Positions 10,172-21,229 of a stretch of DNA of 64,000 nt are shown here, piece by piece (position 1 is the first letter of the stretch; every line of letters starts with the position of its first letter). Source of the DNA: Blastomyces gilchristii SLH14081. Its lineage: Eukaryota > Ascomycota > Eurotiomycetes > Onygenales > Ajellomycetaceae. The notes under the pieces are model-generated. The model was given only the letters and a program-made list of their open reading frames with translations, was not told the origin of the DNA and made no database searches. Position numbers and translations under genes: made by a program. Location of the stretch: positions 3,740,583 to 3,804,582 of the forward strand of contig NW_003101679.1 of the NCBI RefSeq assembly GCF_000003855.2, written 5' to 3'.

Positions 10172-10273
10172 GAGAAAAGCTTGAATCTCTCATAGACTTG
10201 TAAATAAGTGAACTATCTAAAGAGAGACAATATGAACAGTCTTTAAATAAGATCTCTACAATCAATATAAAAG
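10172..10273 (+). mobile_element. Non-LTR (LINE) fragment B, left part
   Basis: The frame reads LESLIDL-stop-ISELSKERQYEQ, then SLNKISTINIKD. It joins directly to the RNase H start on the far side of the gypsy insertion at 17226. It supplies the sequence just before the RNase H domain that the S1 elements lack, so this is the closest thing in the window to the parent LINE. Confidence 0.7.
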
Positions 10274-10504
10274 TGTGGCGGGCTGCGCCTGACCAATTAT
10301 ATAGACTATTTTGTTACACACTTCACAGATTTCTACCGCTCCGATTCTCAGTCGCTGATCCTCGGCTGAAAACCTACGGAATTCCTATTCTTCCGCCCCG
10401 GAGCTTCACTGCATACACCAGCATATGTCACTGCACACGCGTATAAATATTCACTTCAATCACTGATTTCTGCACTTTCTCTTTCCTTTCCTTCTTTAAC
10501 ATTA
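10274..10504 (+). repeat. 5' LTR of gypsy family 2 copy 1 (3' part deleted)
   Basis: It starts TGTGGCGGGCTGCGCC and matches the 3' LTR at 16928 until about 10504, where a deletion removes the rest. It keeps CpG and GpG sites that the 3' LTR has lost. Because paired LTRs are identical on insertion, it is a direct record of the mutation process. Confidence 0.9.
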
Positions 10505-11210
10505 TTCATATAATTATACTTCTTCAGATATCACAGATATCATATATCTGATACACAATATAATCATATTTAATAATAATATGAGAGAACTCTTGAATGT
10601 GAATATAGAAGTAATACTATAGTAGCTCTGAGTAATGTTGAAATTACAACAGTAATAGATAGCTGATATACATGCAACTTAATAACTTCAATACAAGGAA
10701 ATTCAATGATTAACTTAATAAGAAACTCATACAATTTCAACATCTACAGAAATAAATATAAAAAAGCACTGAAAGAATACTTAGATACTTCTGTATATTT
10801 TAATACTTCTGATCTCACTTTCTACTCATTATGAAGAATGAAAATGCTTGTGAAACTGAGTATAGATGAAGATATCATCAGTTCATTAATTAATCAAGAT
10901 TGATATATTAATGAATAATTGAAGAATTGTATGAAACAGAAGTTTCATTCATGAATAAAGATATGTGAATTCATGTTATAAATATCTGATAATATTATCA
11001 AATATCTTAATATTCTGTTCTAAGACACTATCATACAATAGAAAGTATTAGATTGATTACAGAGTATCTATCAGAGAAACACTTGTCTTATAACATTTAT
11101 TTCTGACTTTGACACTCAGATCTTAGAAGCAGGTGATCAATCTTGAGAGACTTGAATGAAGATTAGCATGCTCAAGAAGAAATTGACTTTCAAACTCTTA
11201 CAAGCTCTTG

Positions 11211-11716
11211 TAGACTGACCGTGTGACCGTGTCTGAGATCAGAACTAGATTTTTTAATAGTTTCATTACCAATTCAACTGATCTCATTACATAGTTTTAA
11301 CATTAGATAGTAGTCTTATACTATCTTAGTGAGACTTACTGTCTACTCTTATTACATTTTTCAAATGAGATCATGATTTTCACTTCTCAATTTAAATTAT
11401 TTTTATTGCTTTAAATGACTTTAAATCTCATTTGAGTGTTATCAAAAAGCATTACTTTTTAAAAAATGAAAAATAGTCTAAAAAAAACCTTAAAATGTCT
11501 AAAAATAGTAACTTTATGCTAAGAATGAAACTAAATGAGATCAAACGAAATCACTTTCTCATTTTTTTCAAGTCATGGTTTCATTTCAAGATCTGATATA
11601 TAGTCACTTTGCATGTTTTTTTAATAACTAGTCTCAGTGAGATTCACGCTAAGAAATGTATGAGATCAGACTAGATGAGATCAAATGTGAAATTCATAGT
11701 CTCAGCAGCCAGTTTA
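11211..11716 (+). mobile_element. hAT-type MITE, copy 1
   Basis: It starts TAGACTGACCGTGTGACC and ends CCAGTTTA, where other copies have CAGTCTA. It is 506 bp, noncoding and AT-rich, and nearly identical in layout to 36223-36730 and 39978-40483 (those are in the opposite orientation). The flanks AGCTCTTG and GACTCTTG are an imperfect 8 bp duplication; the second gypsy copy shows the uninterrupted site near 20510. Confidence 0.85.
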
Positions 11717-11876
11717 GACTCTTGTAAGTGTAAATGAAGACCTGACTTATGAAGGCTTCTGCACATAGCTTCAGACTTTGAATGATTATCTTATTAAGCT
11801 CAAGAATATATAGAACAGTGACAGAAGATGTTACATCTCAGTCACTCATACATCTGTGCTGAAGAATAACAGCAAT

Positions 11877-12950
11877 TATTATTATTATTATTATTCTTCA
11901 ATTATAGATGTATGCAGTCAGAGACTATAACATTTACCTGAGAACCTTTAGTTCTCAGAGTTTTTTCTATATCTATAGAGTCAACTATTATACACTTATC
12001 AATTTCAGATATGTAAAATCAGAAAATTCCAGCTCAGAATACAAACACTGTTTATAAATTACAGTATTTCAACACCTATTAATACTTTGAAATCATTTAA
12101 AAATATCATGACAAAGGAAAAGAGAATATAGTTTTAAAGATAGACACATTAAATAGATAGATAGAAAAGAACAGAAAGAAATAAGTACAGTAATGAAAGC
12201 TACAGAATAAGATCTCTGCAGTTTACATCTTAAGCTATATACATATTTTAACACTCTATATAACTGATCACTGTCTCTGTTCTCTCAGGCCTGCTTCAGA
12301 GATTATCATTCTCTCTAAAGAGTCACTTCTCAGCTAGCTTCTGTAACTACCTTACTTATAAGTAGAATTCTCACTAAGAATAATATCAGAGCTACTCAAT
12401 TCTAGTTAAGTCTCTAATCTTCTGACTGTTAATCTCAGCATTTCAGTCTATCAATTGACTGTCATGATCTTGCTTGTACTAATCATCTATTAAGAGTGTC
12501 TAGGCCTTGTCTCATCTAGATTCTTGCTAGCCTCAGAGTATTCTAATTGAATAGTGTTTAAATCTCATTCCCTGGAAGTGAGTGTCTAGAGTGAGAGAGA
12601 TGAGACCTGGCCAGTTAAGCTTGATAATGATTCACTATTCTGTGAGCACTCTAGATCTCAATCACTCTAGTACTGATCTAACTTAAAGGGCCTGAGAGAC
12701 TGTTAATTCTAAGATCAGTGAGAATTAGCACTCAGGAACTCTCAGGATGAACATCTTAAGCTTGATAATGATTCACTATAGTGCATCCAGAGGTCCTCAG
12801 TACTGTTTTATGACTTAACAGTGAAAGCTGTGGTTAAGATGGCTCTCACAGGGTTCGAACCTGCCCTCTCTTGGCATTCATTCCCCGGGGGGAAGGCCGC
12901 TAATTGAGGCTCCATGATAGTGTAGTTAACTACTACGCCACCGGGCCGAC
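11877..12950 (-). mobile_element. tRNA-headed SINE S2, copy 1
   Basis: On the minus strand a tRNA head (12947 to about 12850, start GGCCCGGTGGCG, with box B ggttcgaac) is followed by a ~600 bp body and a ~300 bp LINE-like 3' end with the stem-loop and (AAT)n tail. The duplication TAACAGCAAT lies at 11867-11876 and 12951-12960. The body is strongly mutated compared with the copy at 22934-23947, but the head keeps CpG. Confidence 0.88.
12850..12947 (-). tRNA. tRNA-derived head of S2, copy 1
   Basis: GGCCCGGTGGCGTAGTAGTTAAC carries a box A-like element, and GGTTCGAACC is box B. The interval between the boxes is longer than in a normal tRNA and holds a CCCCGGGG palindrome, so this is a derived promoter head rather than a working gene. 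Confidence 0.6.
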
Positions 12951-13339
12951 TAACAGCAATGATGCAGATGTTATAAACTGAATAGATTCAAATGTCTATA
13001 CATAAGCAAGAGTTTTCACTGTTCAAACAGGCTTTTAAGTTCCTGAAATCACTTCTGAAGAAGTCACTGACTGACATCAATATGAAGTATATATCAACTG
13101 TAACTGATTAGAATACATCACTTTTAACTGTTGATTAATCTATGTGCCTTCTCACTCAAAGAATGAATCAGTGCCTGTCTGCATCAATCACATTGCAGTG
13201 AAGAAAGATTTGAAAGATAACTATGAGAATGCTCTGATGAAACAGGGAAAAGATTAGCTTCTATTCAAATTCACAAACAGGAGCTTGAAGAGGTCAGATG
13301 ACAATGATTTAAAGAGAAAATAACAATGAATATGATTCT

Positions 13340-13560
13340 TGTACCTACTGTGATTGATAACATGTATAATATGAAAGTCATGATAGACAGCAGTCTATAT
13401 CACTATGCAATGATTAAATCTTCAGTCATAAGATATTATAATCTTCAGTGTATCTTCTTGTTAAAACTCTGACTTCTTACAGAATTTGATGATTCAAAAG
13501 ATGTTTGCATCTGTTATATGATAAAACTAAACATAGATGTTAAAGAACATTAATATGAAG
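13340..13560 (+). pseudogene. Gypsy family 2 copy 1 protease region
   Basis: The frame reads MKVMIDSSLYHYAMIKSS, a decayed retroviral-type aspartic protease site (DSG to DSS), followed by FDDSKDVCICY. It sits between gag and RT, where a gypsy protease belongs. Stops are present. Confidence 0.6.
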
Positions 13561-13949
13561 ATGTCTACACATATGAAGTTGATAATCTTGACTATAATCT
13601 TATATCAGAACTTGTCTGGCTATCTGAACAAGGCATCTTATTAAATGCTTGAAACAGAAGCTTGATATTCTCTAACAATGATAGAATTCATGAAGATGAT
13701 ATTCATAAGACTATGAATCTCATACAGATCTCTGTCAACACTTATAAAATGCTCTGAAAAAGAAGTCATCATCAAAACTGCTGACAGAGTTACTGATAAA
13801 ATCACTGACAGCAGAATCATATATCAATCTATTTCATCAGTCTAGCTGATATTAAGAAAGCTCTAAAGAAGTTATTCTGTACTATAATAACAGATTCTCA
13901 TACAAAACTCTCTCAATAATATCATGAATATCTAGATATCTTCTGACAA

Positions 13950-14900
13950 GATAACATTACAAATTTATCTCTCTTATAAGGTTCAGAAATAGATCACAGT
14001 ATCAAGTTAGAGAAGTAGAATAATAAGAACTCTGAATCATCATAAGACTCTCTTTATAATATATCTTGAGATGAACTTCTTCTTCTTCAGAAGACACTTA
14101 ATGATCTGTTGAATAAGAGACTTATACATGTTAGCAACTCTTCTACTGTGACTTCTATTCTCTTACAAAGAACTCAGGTGAAGAACTCTGATTCTGTGTG
14201 AACTACTGAGATCTGAACAGATTGACAAAGAAAGATTGTTATCTCTTATCTCTCATCAAGGAAATCTTAGCATGTATTGAATAAGCTCAATGATTTATAA
14301 AGTTAGATATCATCACTATGTTTTATAAGATTCATATCACTGAAGAAGATGAATAGCTTATAGTATTTTGAACATATTATAATCTCTTTGAATGAGTAGT
14401 CACACTCTTTGAACTGATCAATGTTCTCAGTACATTTCAGAAGTATATTAACTGAGCACTTTAAGACTTTCTTGATGAATTTGTATCTGTTTATCTAGAT
14501 GACATTCTCATCTTCACTAATGAATTCAGAAAGAAACATCAAGAGCATGTATGAAGAGTATTACAATAATTATAAGAAGCAGAACTATCAATTGATATTG
14601 ATCAGTGTGATTTCAAAGTTAAAAGTATTAAATATCTAGATTTCATCATAGAAGCTGGTAAGAGAATTTGAATAAATTCTGAGAAGATCTCTGTCATTCT
14701 TGAATGAGAAGCTTCATACACTGTGAAAGATGTGTAAAGCTTCATTGAATTTACTAACTTCTATCAGTGATTTATATGAAACTTCTCAGATATCATGAGA
14801 TTACTTACAGAACTCACTAAGAAGAACTCAGTATTTCAATAATCAGCAGACACTGAAGCTGCATTTACACAGATAAAGAAGATATTCATTAATATCTCTC
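13950..14900 (+). pseudogene. Gypsy family 2 copy 1 reverse transcriptase
   Basis: Readable parts are DELLLLQKTLNDLLNK, FELINVLSTFQKYIN and YLDDILIFTNEF (about 14495-14530), the RT active-site box with both Asp residues intact. FLGFIIEAGKRI-type residues follow (seen as YLDFIIEAGKRI) and then FTNFYQ. This is the Ty3/gypsy order. About one codon in twelve is a stop or an unexpected residue. Confidence 0.85.
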
Positions 14901-15300
14901 TACTGATAACATTCAATTCTGATTATAAGATAGTTATTGAAGCTGATTTCTCTGACTATGTCACAGAAGAAGCTATATTACAATATAATGATGAAGATGT
15001 CTTACAATTATACATTGTCATGTCTAAGAAACTGAGTTCTGCTGAATGCAATGACAAGATCTATGATAAGAAACTTCTCATGATTGTACACTATCTAGAA
15101 GAATAAAACTCTGAACTTCAAAGCATCTTTAAATTTGAGATAATCACAGATTATAAGAACCTCAAGTACTTCACAACTATCTGTAAACTCACTGAACAAT
15201 AGATGTGATGATCTGAGTTTCTAAGCCACTTTTATTCTATGATACACTATCACTCTGACAGCCAGAACTCAATGACAGATGCTCTCTTATGATAAGAACA
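14900..15300 (+). pseudogene. Gypsy family 2 copy 1 RNase H
   Basis: The frame reads FNSDYKIVIEADFSDYVT, then MSKKLSSAECNDKIYDKKLL, then IITDYKNLKYF. These are the gypsy RNase H Asp, Glu and Asp motifs in order. The end, SDSQNSMTDALL, corresponds to the usual PGxxNxxADALSR. Confidence 0.85.
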
Positions 15301-15699
15301 AGATATGCTGTCTGATGTGACAGACACATGCTGAATGAATTGAGAATACTGACTCTTGAACCTGCAGATATTAGTTGATCATAATGAGACTACTCATGAT
15401 ACTATATATACTTCACTAGTCAGAAGACTCTTCAGATCTACACTAAATGAATTGTGATATATAATAGTTCAAACTGATGAACTTCTCTAAGCACTTACTG
15501 AAGCAGTATATCAAGAAGCATTCTGATTTTTTTCAGAACTAGGTATAAGAACTGATATCTCAGAATGATCAATTAATGACAATAATGCTCTACAATTCTG
15601 TGAATAACACTGAGTCTCTCACTCTGAATCCTTACGTATCTGAATAATACAAGAGATGCATGATTTGTATATAACTGATTATTCAGACTATGAACAACT

Positions 15700-16400
15700 G
15701 TATAGAATGATCTCTTGAGAGTTTTACTGATCTGAGATATTAAACAGTATCAGATACTTCATCTGAAACTGTAACTACTGTTCTTTCATTATCTTATAAA
15801 AAAACTGTAGAAAAGAATTACTGAAATCACTCAATATCTCTGATAGAATCTGATAAGATGTAGTAATTGACTTCACTGTTGATCTATCTAAGAGTAAGAA
15901 TTATAAGAATATTCTGATCATTATTAACTAATTAAGTAAAGATGTAATAGTAAAATCTTGTGATAAGATGAATACTGAACAAGTCACTGAAGTCTTCTTA
16001 CAGAATTTATTCTATCAGATGCATGAGTTACTAAGATCTATTATATTAAATCAAGACTGTCAATTTGTGAGTACTCTCTGAACAAGAATCTGTCAAGTTC
16101 TCAAGATTATACATCATTTATCAATCATCTATCACTCCGAGACTAATGATACATCAGAATGAATAATTCAGACTATAAAGAACTATCTTTATAAGTTCTA
16201 TAATTATTTACAGAATAATTGATATGATCTTCTTCTATATACAGAGATTACTATCAATGATTGAGATGCTGTTTCAACAGATGTAAGCCTGTTCTTTCTT
16301 ACACATAGTTACTACATGAAGATGTTAAATCTTCTAGAGATCACATAGTTCACACTGAACTCTTACAGTTCAATTCAGATCACTGATAATATAGTAATGA
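15700..16400 (+). pseudogene. Gypsy family 2 copy 1 integrase
   Basis: A zinc-binding end (CNYC) precedes a core reading VVIDFTVDLSKSKNYKNIL (first Asp), LNQDCQFVSTL-like residues around the second Asp, and YHSETNDTSEWIIQT around the Glu. The spacing is normal for a DDE integrase. Stops and Trp losses show it is inactive. Confidence 0.85.
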
Positions 16401-16522
16401 AGCTCTGAGATATCTGTAACTGAGCAGAAGTCTTCATAATAAGTATTCAATAAGATTAAGAAGATTAAGTTAATATTCAATGAGATTCTGCAGAGCAGTA
16501 TAAGTTAGAAGATCTTGTATAA

Positions 16523-16900
16523 TTGAATCTTAAGAATATACAGATCACATACTCATTCTGTACATTGAATTATTATCATATGAAATACACAGTGATAGAG
16601 GTTCTAGACAGTCACAACTACTGTCTTGATACTTCATCAGAGATTTATAATATATTTCATATGAGCTTGCTTCACTGCACTGTCATCAATCTGTTCTCTT
16701 CTCAACTGACTTCTGACTGGCAGCTGTCAGAGATTGTAGAAGAAGATAACAAACTTGAATGAGAGATTGAGAATATTCTTGATAAGAGATTCTGCGGCTG
16801 TGGCTGACAATATCTTGTAAAATAAGTCAGATATAATCACTTAATCTGAACTCTGAGTTCTGCATTATTTGAGACTGCAGCCCTTGACTGATGAGAGCTA
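16523..16900 (+). pseudogene. Integrase C-terminus with chromodomain, gypsy family 2 copy 1
   Basis: An open piece of 79 codons (16523-16762) carries YTVIEVLDSHNYCLD and HMSLLH, the GPF-type end of the integrase. Beyond its TGA the frame gives EIENILDKR, a spacer and QYLVK-stop-VRYNHL, which matches a chromodomain (EIExILDxRxxxxxxxYLVKWxGY). A chromodomain would target integration to methylated histone H3. This puts family 2 among chromoviruses. Confidence 0.75.
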
Positions 16901-16927
16901 TGCACAATCAGAGAAAGAGAGAGTTAA

Positions 16928-17220
16928 TGTGATAAGCTGCATCTGATCAATTATATAGACTATTTCATTACACACTTCACAGATTTCTACTACTCTGATT
17001 CTCAGTCACTGATTCTCAGCTGAAAATCTACAGAATTTCTATTCTTCTGCCCTGAAGCTTCACTGCATACACAAGTGTATGTCATCACACATGCATATAA
17101 ATATTCACTCTGATCACTGATTTCTGCACTTTCTCTTTTCTTTTCTTCTTTAACATTTTTCACTTTGTTATATAAGATCTATAAACATCATACTGATCTA
17201 TTCAGTGTAGATCTCTTATA
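16928..17220 (+). repeat. 3' LTR of gypsy family 2 copy 1
   Basis: It runs from TGTGATAAGCTGCATC to CTCTTATA and is followed by the AAAAG duplication. Compared with the 5' LTR almost every CpG and many CpC/GpG sites are changed, while CACAC and TTCACAG stretches are unchanged. Confidence 0.9.
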
Positions 17221-17225
17221 AAAAG

Positions 17226-18542
17226 ACTCTATTCTGATTTACAGAGATGACTCAAAAAATGAGAATTTAAACAGATTAGATACAGACATTGCTTATACTG
17301 AAGATAATATCAATATTATCTCAGATTTCTGAAATTTAGACTGTAAATCTGAAGTCTTTGATGCTGAACTATTTATAATAGTGAAAGCTTTTAAACTTAT
17401 TGAAATAAAATCTTATAAAAGAAAAAATAGTTTAAAAGAGATATGAATATTCTCTGATAGTCAAGCTGCTTTAAAAAGACTTAGAAATAGTCAGATTTAT
17501 AATGATTAAATAAATCTTGAACTAATTTTAAATTCTGTTTTAAAAATTAAAAAGAGAAGAATATTAAAACTGATAATTTATCTGCACTGAGTTTCTACTT
17601 ATATGAATATTCATAGTAATAAATTGACTGATTCAGCTGTAAAAAAGAGTTCAGAATTAAGCAGATTTATTCAAAAAACAGTGTTCTGATCTTTTATAAA
17701 GAGACAGATAAAAGAATCTTATTTATATAAATGAAATGAAAGCTGGCAGAAACAAAAGAAGAGTATACATTATTCAAGATTTTCAATAAAATCTCAGTGA
17801 AAATCTTGTTCAATTAAATGTAAAAAGAAAGTATTCTCATCTATAATTCAGCTGAAACTAGAATATAGTTATTTCAAATCATATATATAAAGATTTAATG
17901 ATAGATTTGATTTAATGAAATGCTTATTCTGCAATATAAATGAAAATCCAGAGTATATTGTAATGCACTGTGCATTATACAATAGTCTCAGAGCCAGATT
18001 GAAAGAGAAGTATGATTTAAATTAATTAAATATAAGATTCTTATTCTCAACTGAGACAGGAATTAAATACTTAATAGACTTTCTATCAGAAACTCAAGTA
18101 GTTATAAGAAAGTGACTGAATTCAGAAATATCTGAATATGAAGAGGTGGCAATTGATCAGATATAGTCTGTTAAAACAGCTATATACTATCTTTTAATAA
18201 TATTGCTTTATTATAGTCTCTCTTTACTTTACTTTTTCTTTTCTGTTCTTTTCTATCTACTTATTTAATGTGTCTATCTTTAAGACTTTGTTCTTCTTTC
18301 TTTCGTCATGATATTTTTAAATGATTTCAAAGTATTAGAAGCTGTTAAAATACTGTAGTTTGTAAACAGTTTTTATATTCTAAGCTGGAATTTTCTGATT
18401 TTGTATATCTGAAATGAATAAATGTATAATAGTTAACTCTATAGATATTAGAAAAACTCTGAGAATAAAAAGTTCTCAGTTAGATGTTATATTCTCTAAC
18501 TGTATACATCTATAATTGAAGAATAATAATAATAATAATATA
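17226..18542 (+). mobile_element. Non-LTR (LINE) fragment B, right part with RNase H and 3' tail
   Basis: It continues the reading frame from 10172-10273. DSILIYRDDSKNENLNRLD holds the first RNase H Asp, then come DAELFIIVKAF and SDSQAALKRL, the HSNKLTD region and the zinc knuckle (CFC...HC type), ending at the stop at 18164-18166. A ~370 bp 3' end follows with the hairpin (decayed, near 18455-18478) and an (AAT)n tail to about 18540. It belongs to the I/Tad-like group that has RNase H. The RT domain itself is not present. Confidence 0.85.
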
Positions 18543-19055
18543 ATCTGAATAAGATCTTAATTCTCTTTTACTCTATCCGCTTCTACTAATTAATTCAAGA
18601 ATAGAAGTATTATTGAAATTTATTATCTCTTAATAAAAGGTTTATTAATTTTAACTTTTTTATCTCTTATTTTAATACTCTCTTAATCTTCTTCTATTAT
18701 TATTTATTTATAGTAATACTTTTCTTCTCTCTCTTTCTCTTCATTTTAACTTTAAATTATTCTTGAGATTTCTTCTGATCTCACTGTGGCTTTATAAGAC
18801 TCTTTACTATCTTTTTTTTCAATCTTTTATATGCAGTGCTATCTGTATTATTTTTATACTTAGATCAGTCTAAATTTATCAGAAGTATTACTTGAAATTG
18901 TTATTATTCTACTCTTTTACAGAGTCTCTTTAAGATATTATAACATGTCTTACAATCTATTTTCTCTTACTTAAAAGCTGTCTTTTTCTCTCTCTTTAAT
19001 CTGTAATAGTGCTCACGCGCCTCAATAGTCTGCAAAATCATAGAATATTTAAAGA
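18543..19055. other. AT-rich stretch, no feature seen
   Basis: About 500 bp of pyrimidine-rich plus-strand DNA with TC-rich runs (for example 18720-18760 and 18980-19000). A small CpG-bearing spot, cacgcgcctc, lies at about 19014. No frame, repeat or motif that I can assign. Confidence 0.5.
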
Positions 19056-19270
19056 GAGATAATATATTATTATTATTATTCTTCTTCTTCTATTATAGAT
19101 ATATACAGTCAGAGACTATAACATCTATCTGAAAACTTTTAATTCTCAGAGTTTTTCTAATATCTATAAAGTCAACTATTATATATTTATCAATTTCAGA
19201 TATGTAAAATCAGAAAATTCTCACTTAGAATATAAAAATTCTTTATAAATTACAGTATTTTAACATCTTC
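19056..19270 (-). mobile_element. Non-LTR 3' end fragment C, cut by gypsy insertion
   Basis: On the minus strand it ends in the (AAT)n tail (19056-19078), preceded by the LINE 3' region and the decayed stem-loop (about 19125-19150). The gypsy LTR at 19271 interrupts it. No continuation is found after 26167. It could be from a LINE, S1 or S2 copy, because all share this 3' end. Confidence 0.8.
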
Positions 19271-19578
19271 TGTGACAGGCTGCGCCTGATCAATTATATA
19301 GACTATTTCATTACACTTCACAGATTTCTATCACTTCATTCTTAAATGCATACACTTCAATTCTCAGTCATTCTCAATCACTGATCCTCAGCTGCTACAA
19401 ACACATGTAAATTCTTCTGACATGAAGCTTCACTGTATACATCACTACATACATATATAAATATTCACTTTAATCACTGATTCTTATACTTTCTCTTTCT
19501 TTTTCTTCTTTAACATTTTTCTCTTTATTATATAAGTTCTATTTCTTATACTGATCTATTCAGTGTAGACCTCTTACA
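19271..19578 (+). repeat. 5' LTR of gypsy family 2 copy 2
   Basis: It starts TGTGACAGGCTGCGCC and ends CTCTTACA, 308 bp. It has TATA-like tatataaat about 130 bases before its end. The leader ctaaaaaaatg follows. Confidence 0.9.
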
Positions 19579-19885
19579 CTAAAAAAATGTTTATTATCTT
19601 CTTATTAGAAATGATTATTCATGTCTTATCTTCTCATTAGAAATGATTATTCATTGAGAGATATCTGAATGTGTAACAATATATAAGAAAGAGAAACACA
19701 GTTAAGCAGACACTGAGTTCTTAGATAGAAGCTTGTTTATTAGTTACTCTGACCTCATAATAAGATCTTATAAGAGAATGTCAGTAAAAGACTCAAGAGT
19801 TCTAACACTCAGATATATGAGATATTCATACAATTACACTTCTTCAGATTTCACAGATTTCACATATTCAATAAATAATATAATC

Positions 19886-21200
19886 ATGTCTAACAATAAT
19901 ATGAGAGAACTCTTGAATACAAGTATAGAAGTAATATCACAGTGACTCTGAGTAATATTAAACTTATAACAGCAACAGATAGCAGACATGCACATAACTT
20001 AACAACTTCAATATGAGAAAATTCAATAATTAACTCAGTAGAGAACTTATGCAACTCCAGCATCTACAGAACTGAATACAAAAGCACTGAAAAAATGCTT
20101 AGATACTCTCATATATTTTAATACTTCTGATCTCACTCTCTACTCATTATGAAGAATGGAAATACTCATAAAACTGAGTGTAAATGAAGATGTCATCAGT
20201 TTATTAATCAATCAAGATTGATATATTAATGAATAATTGAAGAATTACATGAAACAGAAGTGTTATTCATGAATAAAAGCATGTGAATCTGTGTTATAAA
20301 CACCTGACAATATCAGTAAATATCTTAATATTCTATTTCAAGACACTGCTGTGCAACAGAAAGTATTAGATTGATTACAGAGTGTCTGACAGAGAAACAC
20401 TTTTCTCACAACATTTATTTCTGACTTTGACACTCAGATCTTAGAAGCAGATAATCAATCTTGAGAGAATTGAATAAAGATCAGCATACTCAAGAAGATA
20501 TTGACTTTTAAACTCTTATAGACTCTTATAAGTGTAAACAAAGACCTGACTTATGAAGACTTCTGCACATAGCTTCAGATATTAAATGATCATCTTATCA
20601 AGCTTAAGAGTATACAGAACAGTGACAGAAGATATTATATCTCAATCACTTATACATCTACATCTGTATCAAAGAATAATAACAATGATATAGATGCTAT
20701 GAACTGAGTAAACTTGAATATCTATACATAAGCAAGAGTCTCTGCCATTTGAACAGGTTTCTGAGTTTCTGAGATCACTTCTGAAGAAGTCACTGATTGA
20801 TATTAATATGAAGTATACAACACATAAGCAAGAGTTTCTGCTATTTGAACAGACTTCTAAGTTTCTGAGATCACTTCTGAAGAAGTCACTGATTGATATC
20901 AATATGAAGTATACATCAACTGTAACTAATCAGAATACATTGCTTTCAACTGCTAATTAGTCTATGTATCTCCTTATTTAAGAGAAAGATTAGTACTTTC
21001 TCACTCAAGAGAAAGATTAGTTTCTTCTTATTCAAAGAATGAATCAGTATCTGTCTGTATCAATCACATTGCAGTGAAGAAAGATTTGAAAAATAACTAT
21101 AAGAATGCTCTGATGAAACAGAGAAAAGATTCGCTTCTATTTAAATTTGTAAACAGAAGCTTGAAGATGTCAGATGACAACAATTTGAAGAGAAAATGAC
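19886..21200 (+). pseudogene. Gag of gypsy family 2 copy 2
   Basis: The start ATG at 19886 gives MSNNNMRELLNTSIEVISQ, then a TGA where Arg or Trp is expected. The downstream frame is readable through DTQILEADNQS to about 20510 and then into the duplicated segment at 20725-20916. This start is favoured because copy 1 preserves the same sequence with ATG changed to ATA. The protein would be the particle component. Confidence 0.7.
20725..20916 (+). repeat. 96 bp tandem duplication inside gag (2 units)
   Basis: The unit beginning acataagcaagag occurs at 20725 and again 96 bases later, with C/T and G/A differences. Ninety-six bases is 32 codons, so the frame is kept. Copy 1 has a single unit near 12990. 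Confidence 0.85.
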
Positions 21201-21229
21201 AATGAATGTGATTCTTCTATCTACTGTGA

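Larger units (their letters stand above)
10580..13320 (+). pseudogene. Gag of gypsy family 2 copy 1, split by two insertions
   Basis: The frame begins MRELLNVNIEVI; the upstream ATG present in copy 2 (at 19886) has become ATA here. The gag core continues to about 11210, resumes at 11717, is split again by a SINE, and continues from 12951. Once the insertions are skipped it aligns throughout with copy 2. No zinc knuckle is evident. Confidence 0.7.
10274..17220 (+). mobile_element. Ty3/gypsy chromodomain element, family 2, copy 1
   Basis: Full-length insertion with a partial 5' LTR (10274-10504), gag, protease, RT, RNase H, integrase, chromodomain-like end and 3' LTR (16928-17220). A perfect 5 bp duplication AAAAG lies at 10269-10273 and 17221-17225. 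It split a non-LTR element. Relative to copy 2, about 310 bp between the LTR and gag are deleted at 10505. A MITE (11211-11716) and a SINE (11877-12950) are nested in gag. Dozens of stops inactivate it. Confidence 0.92.
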
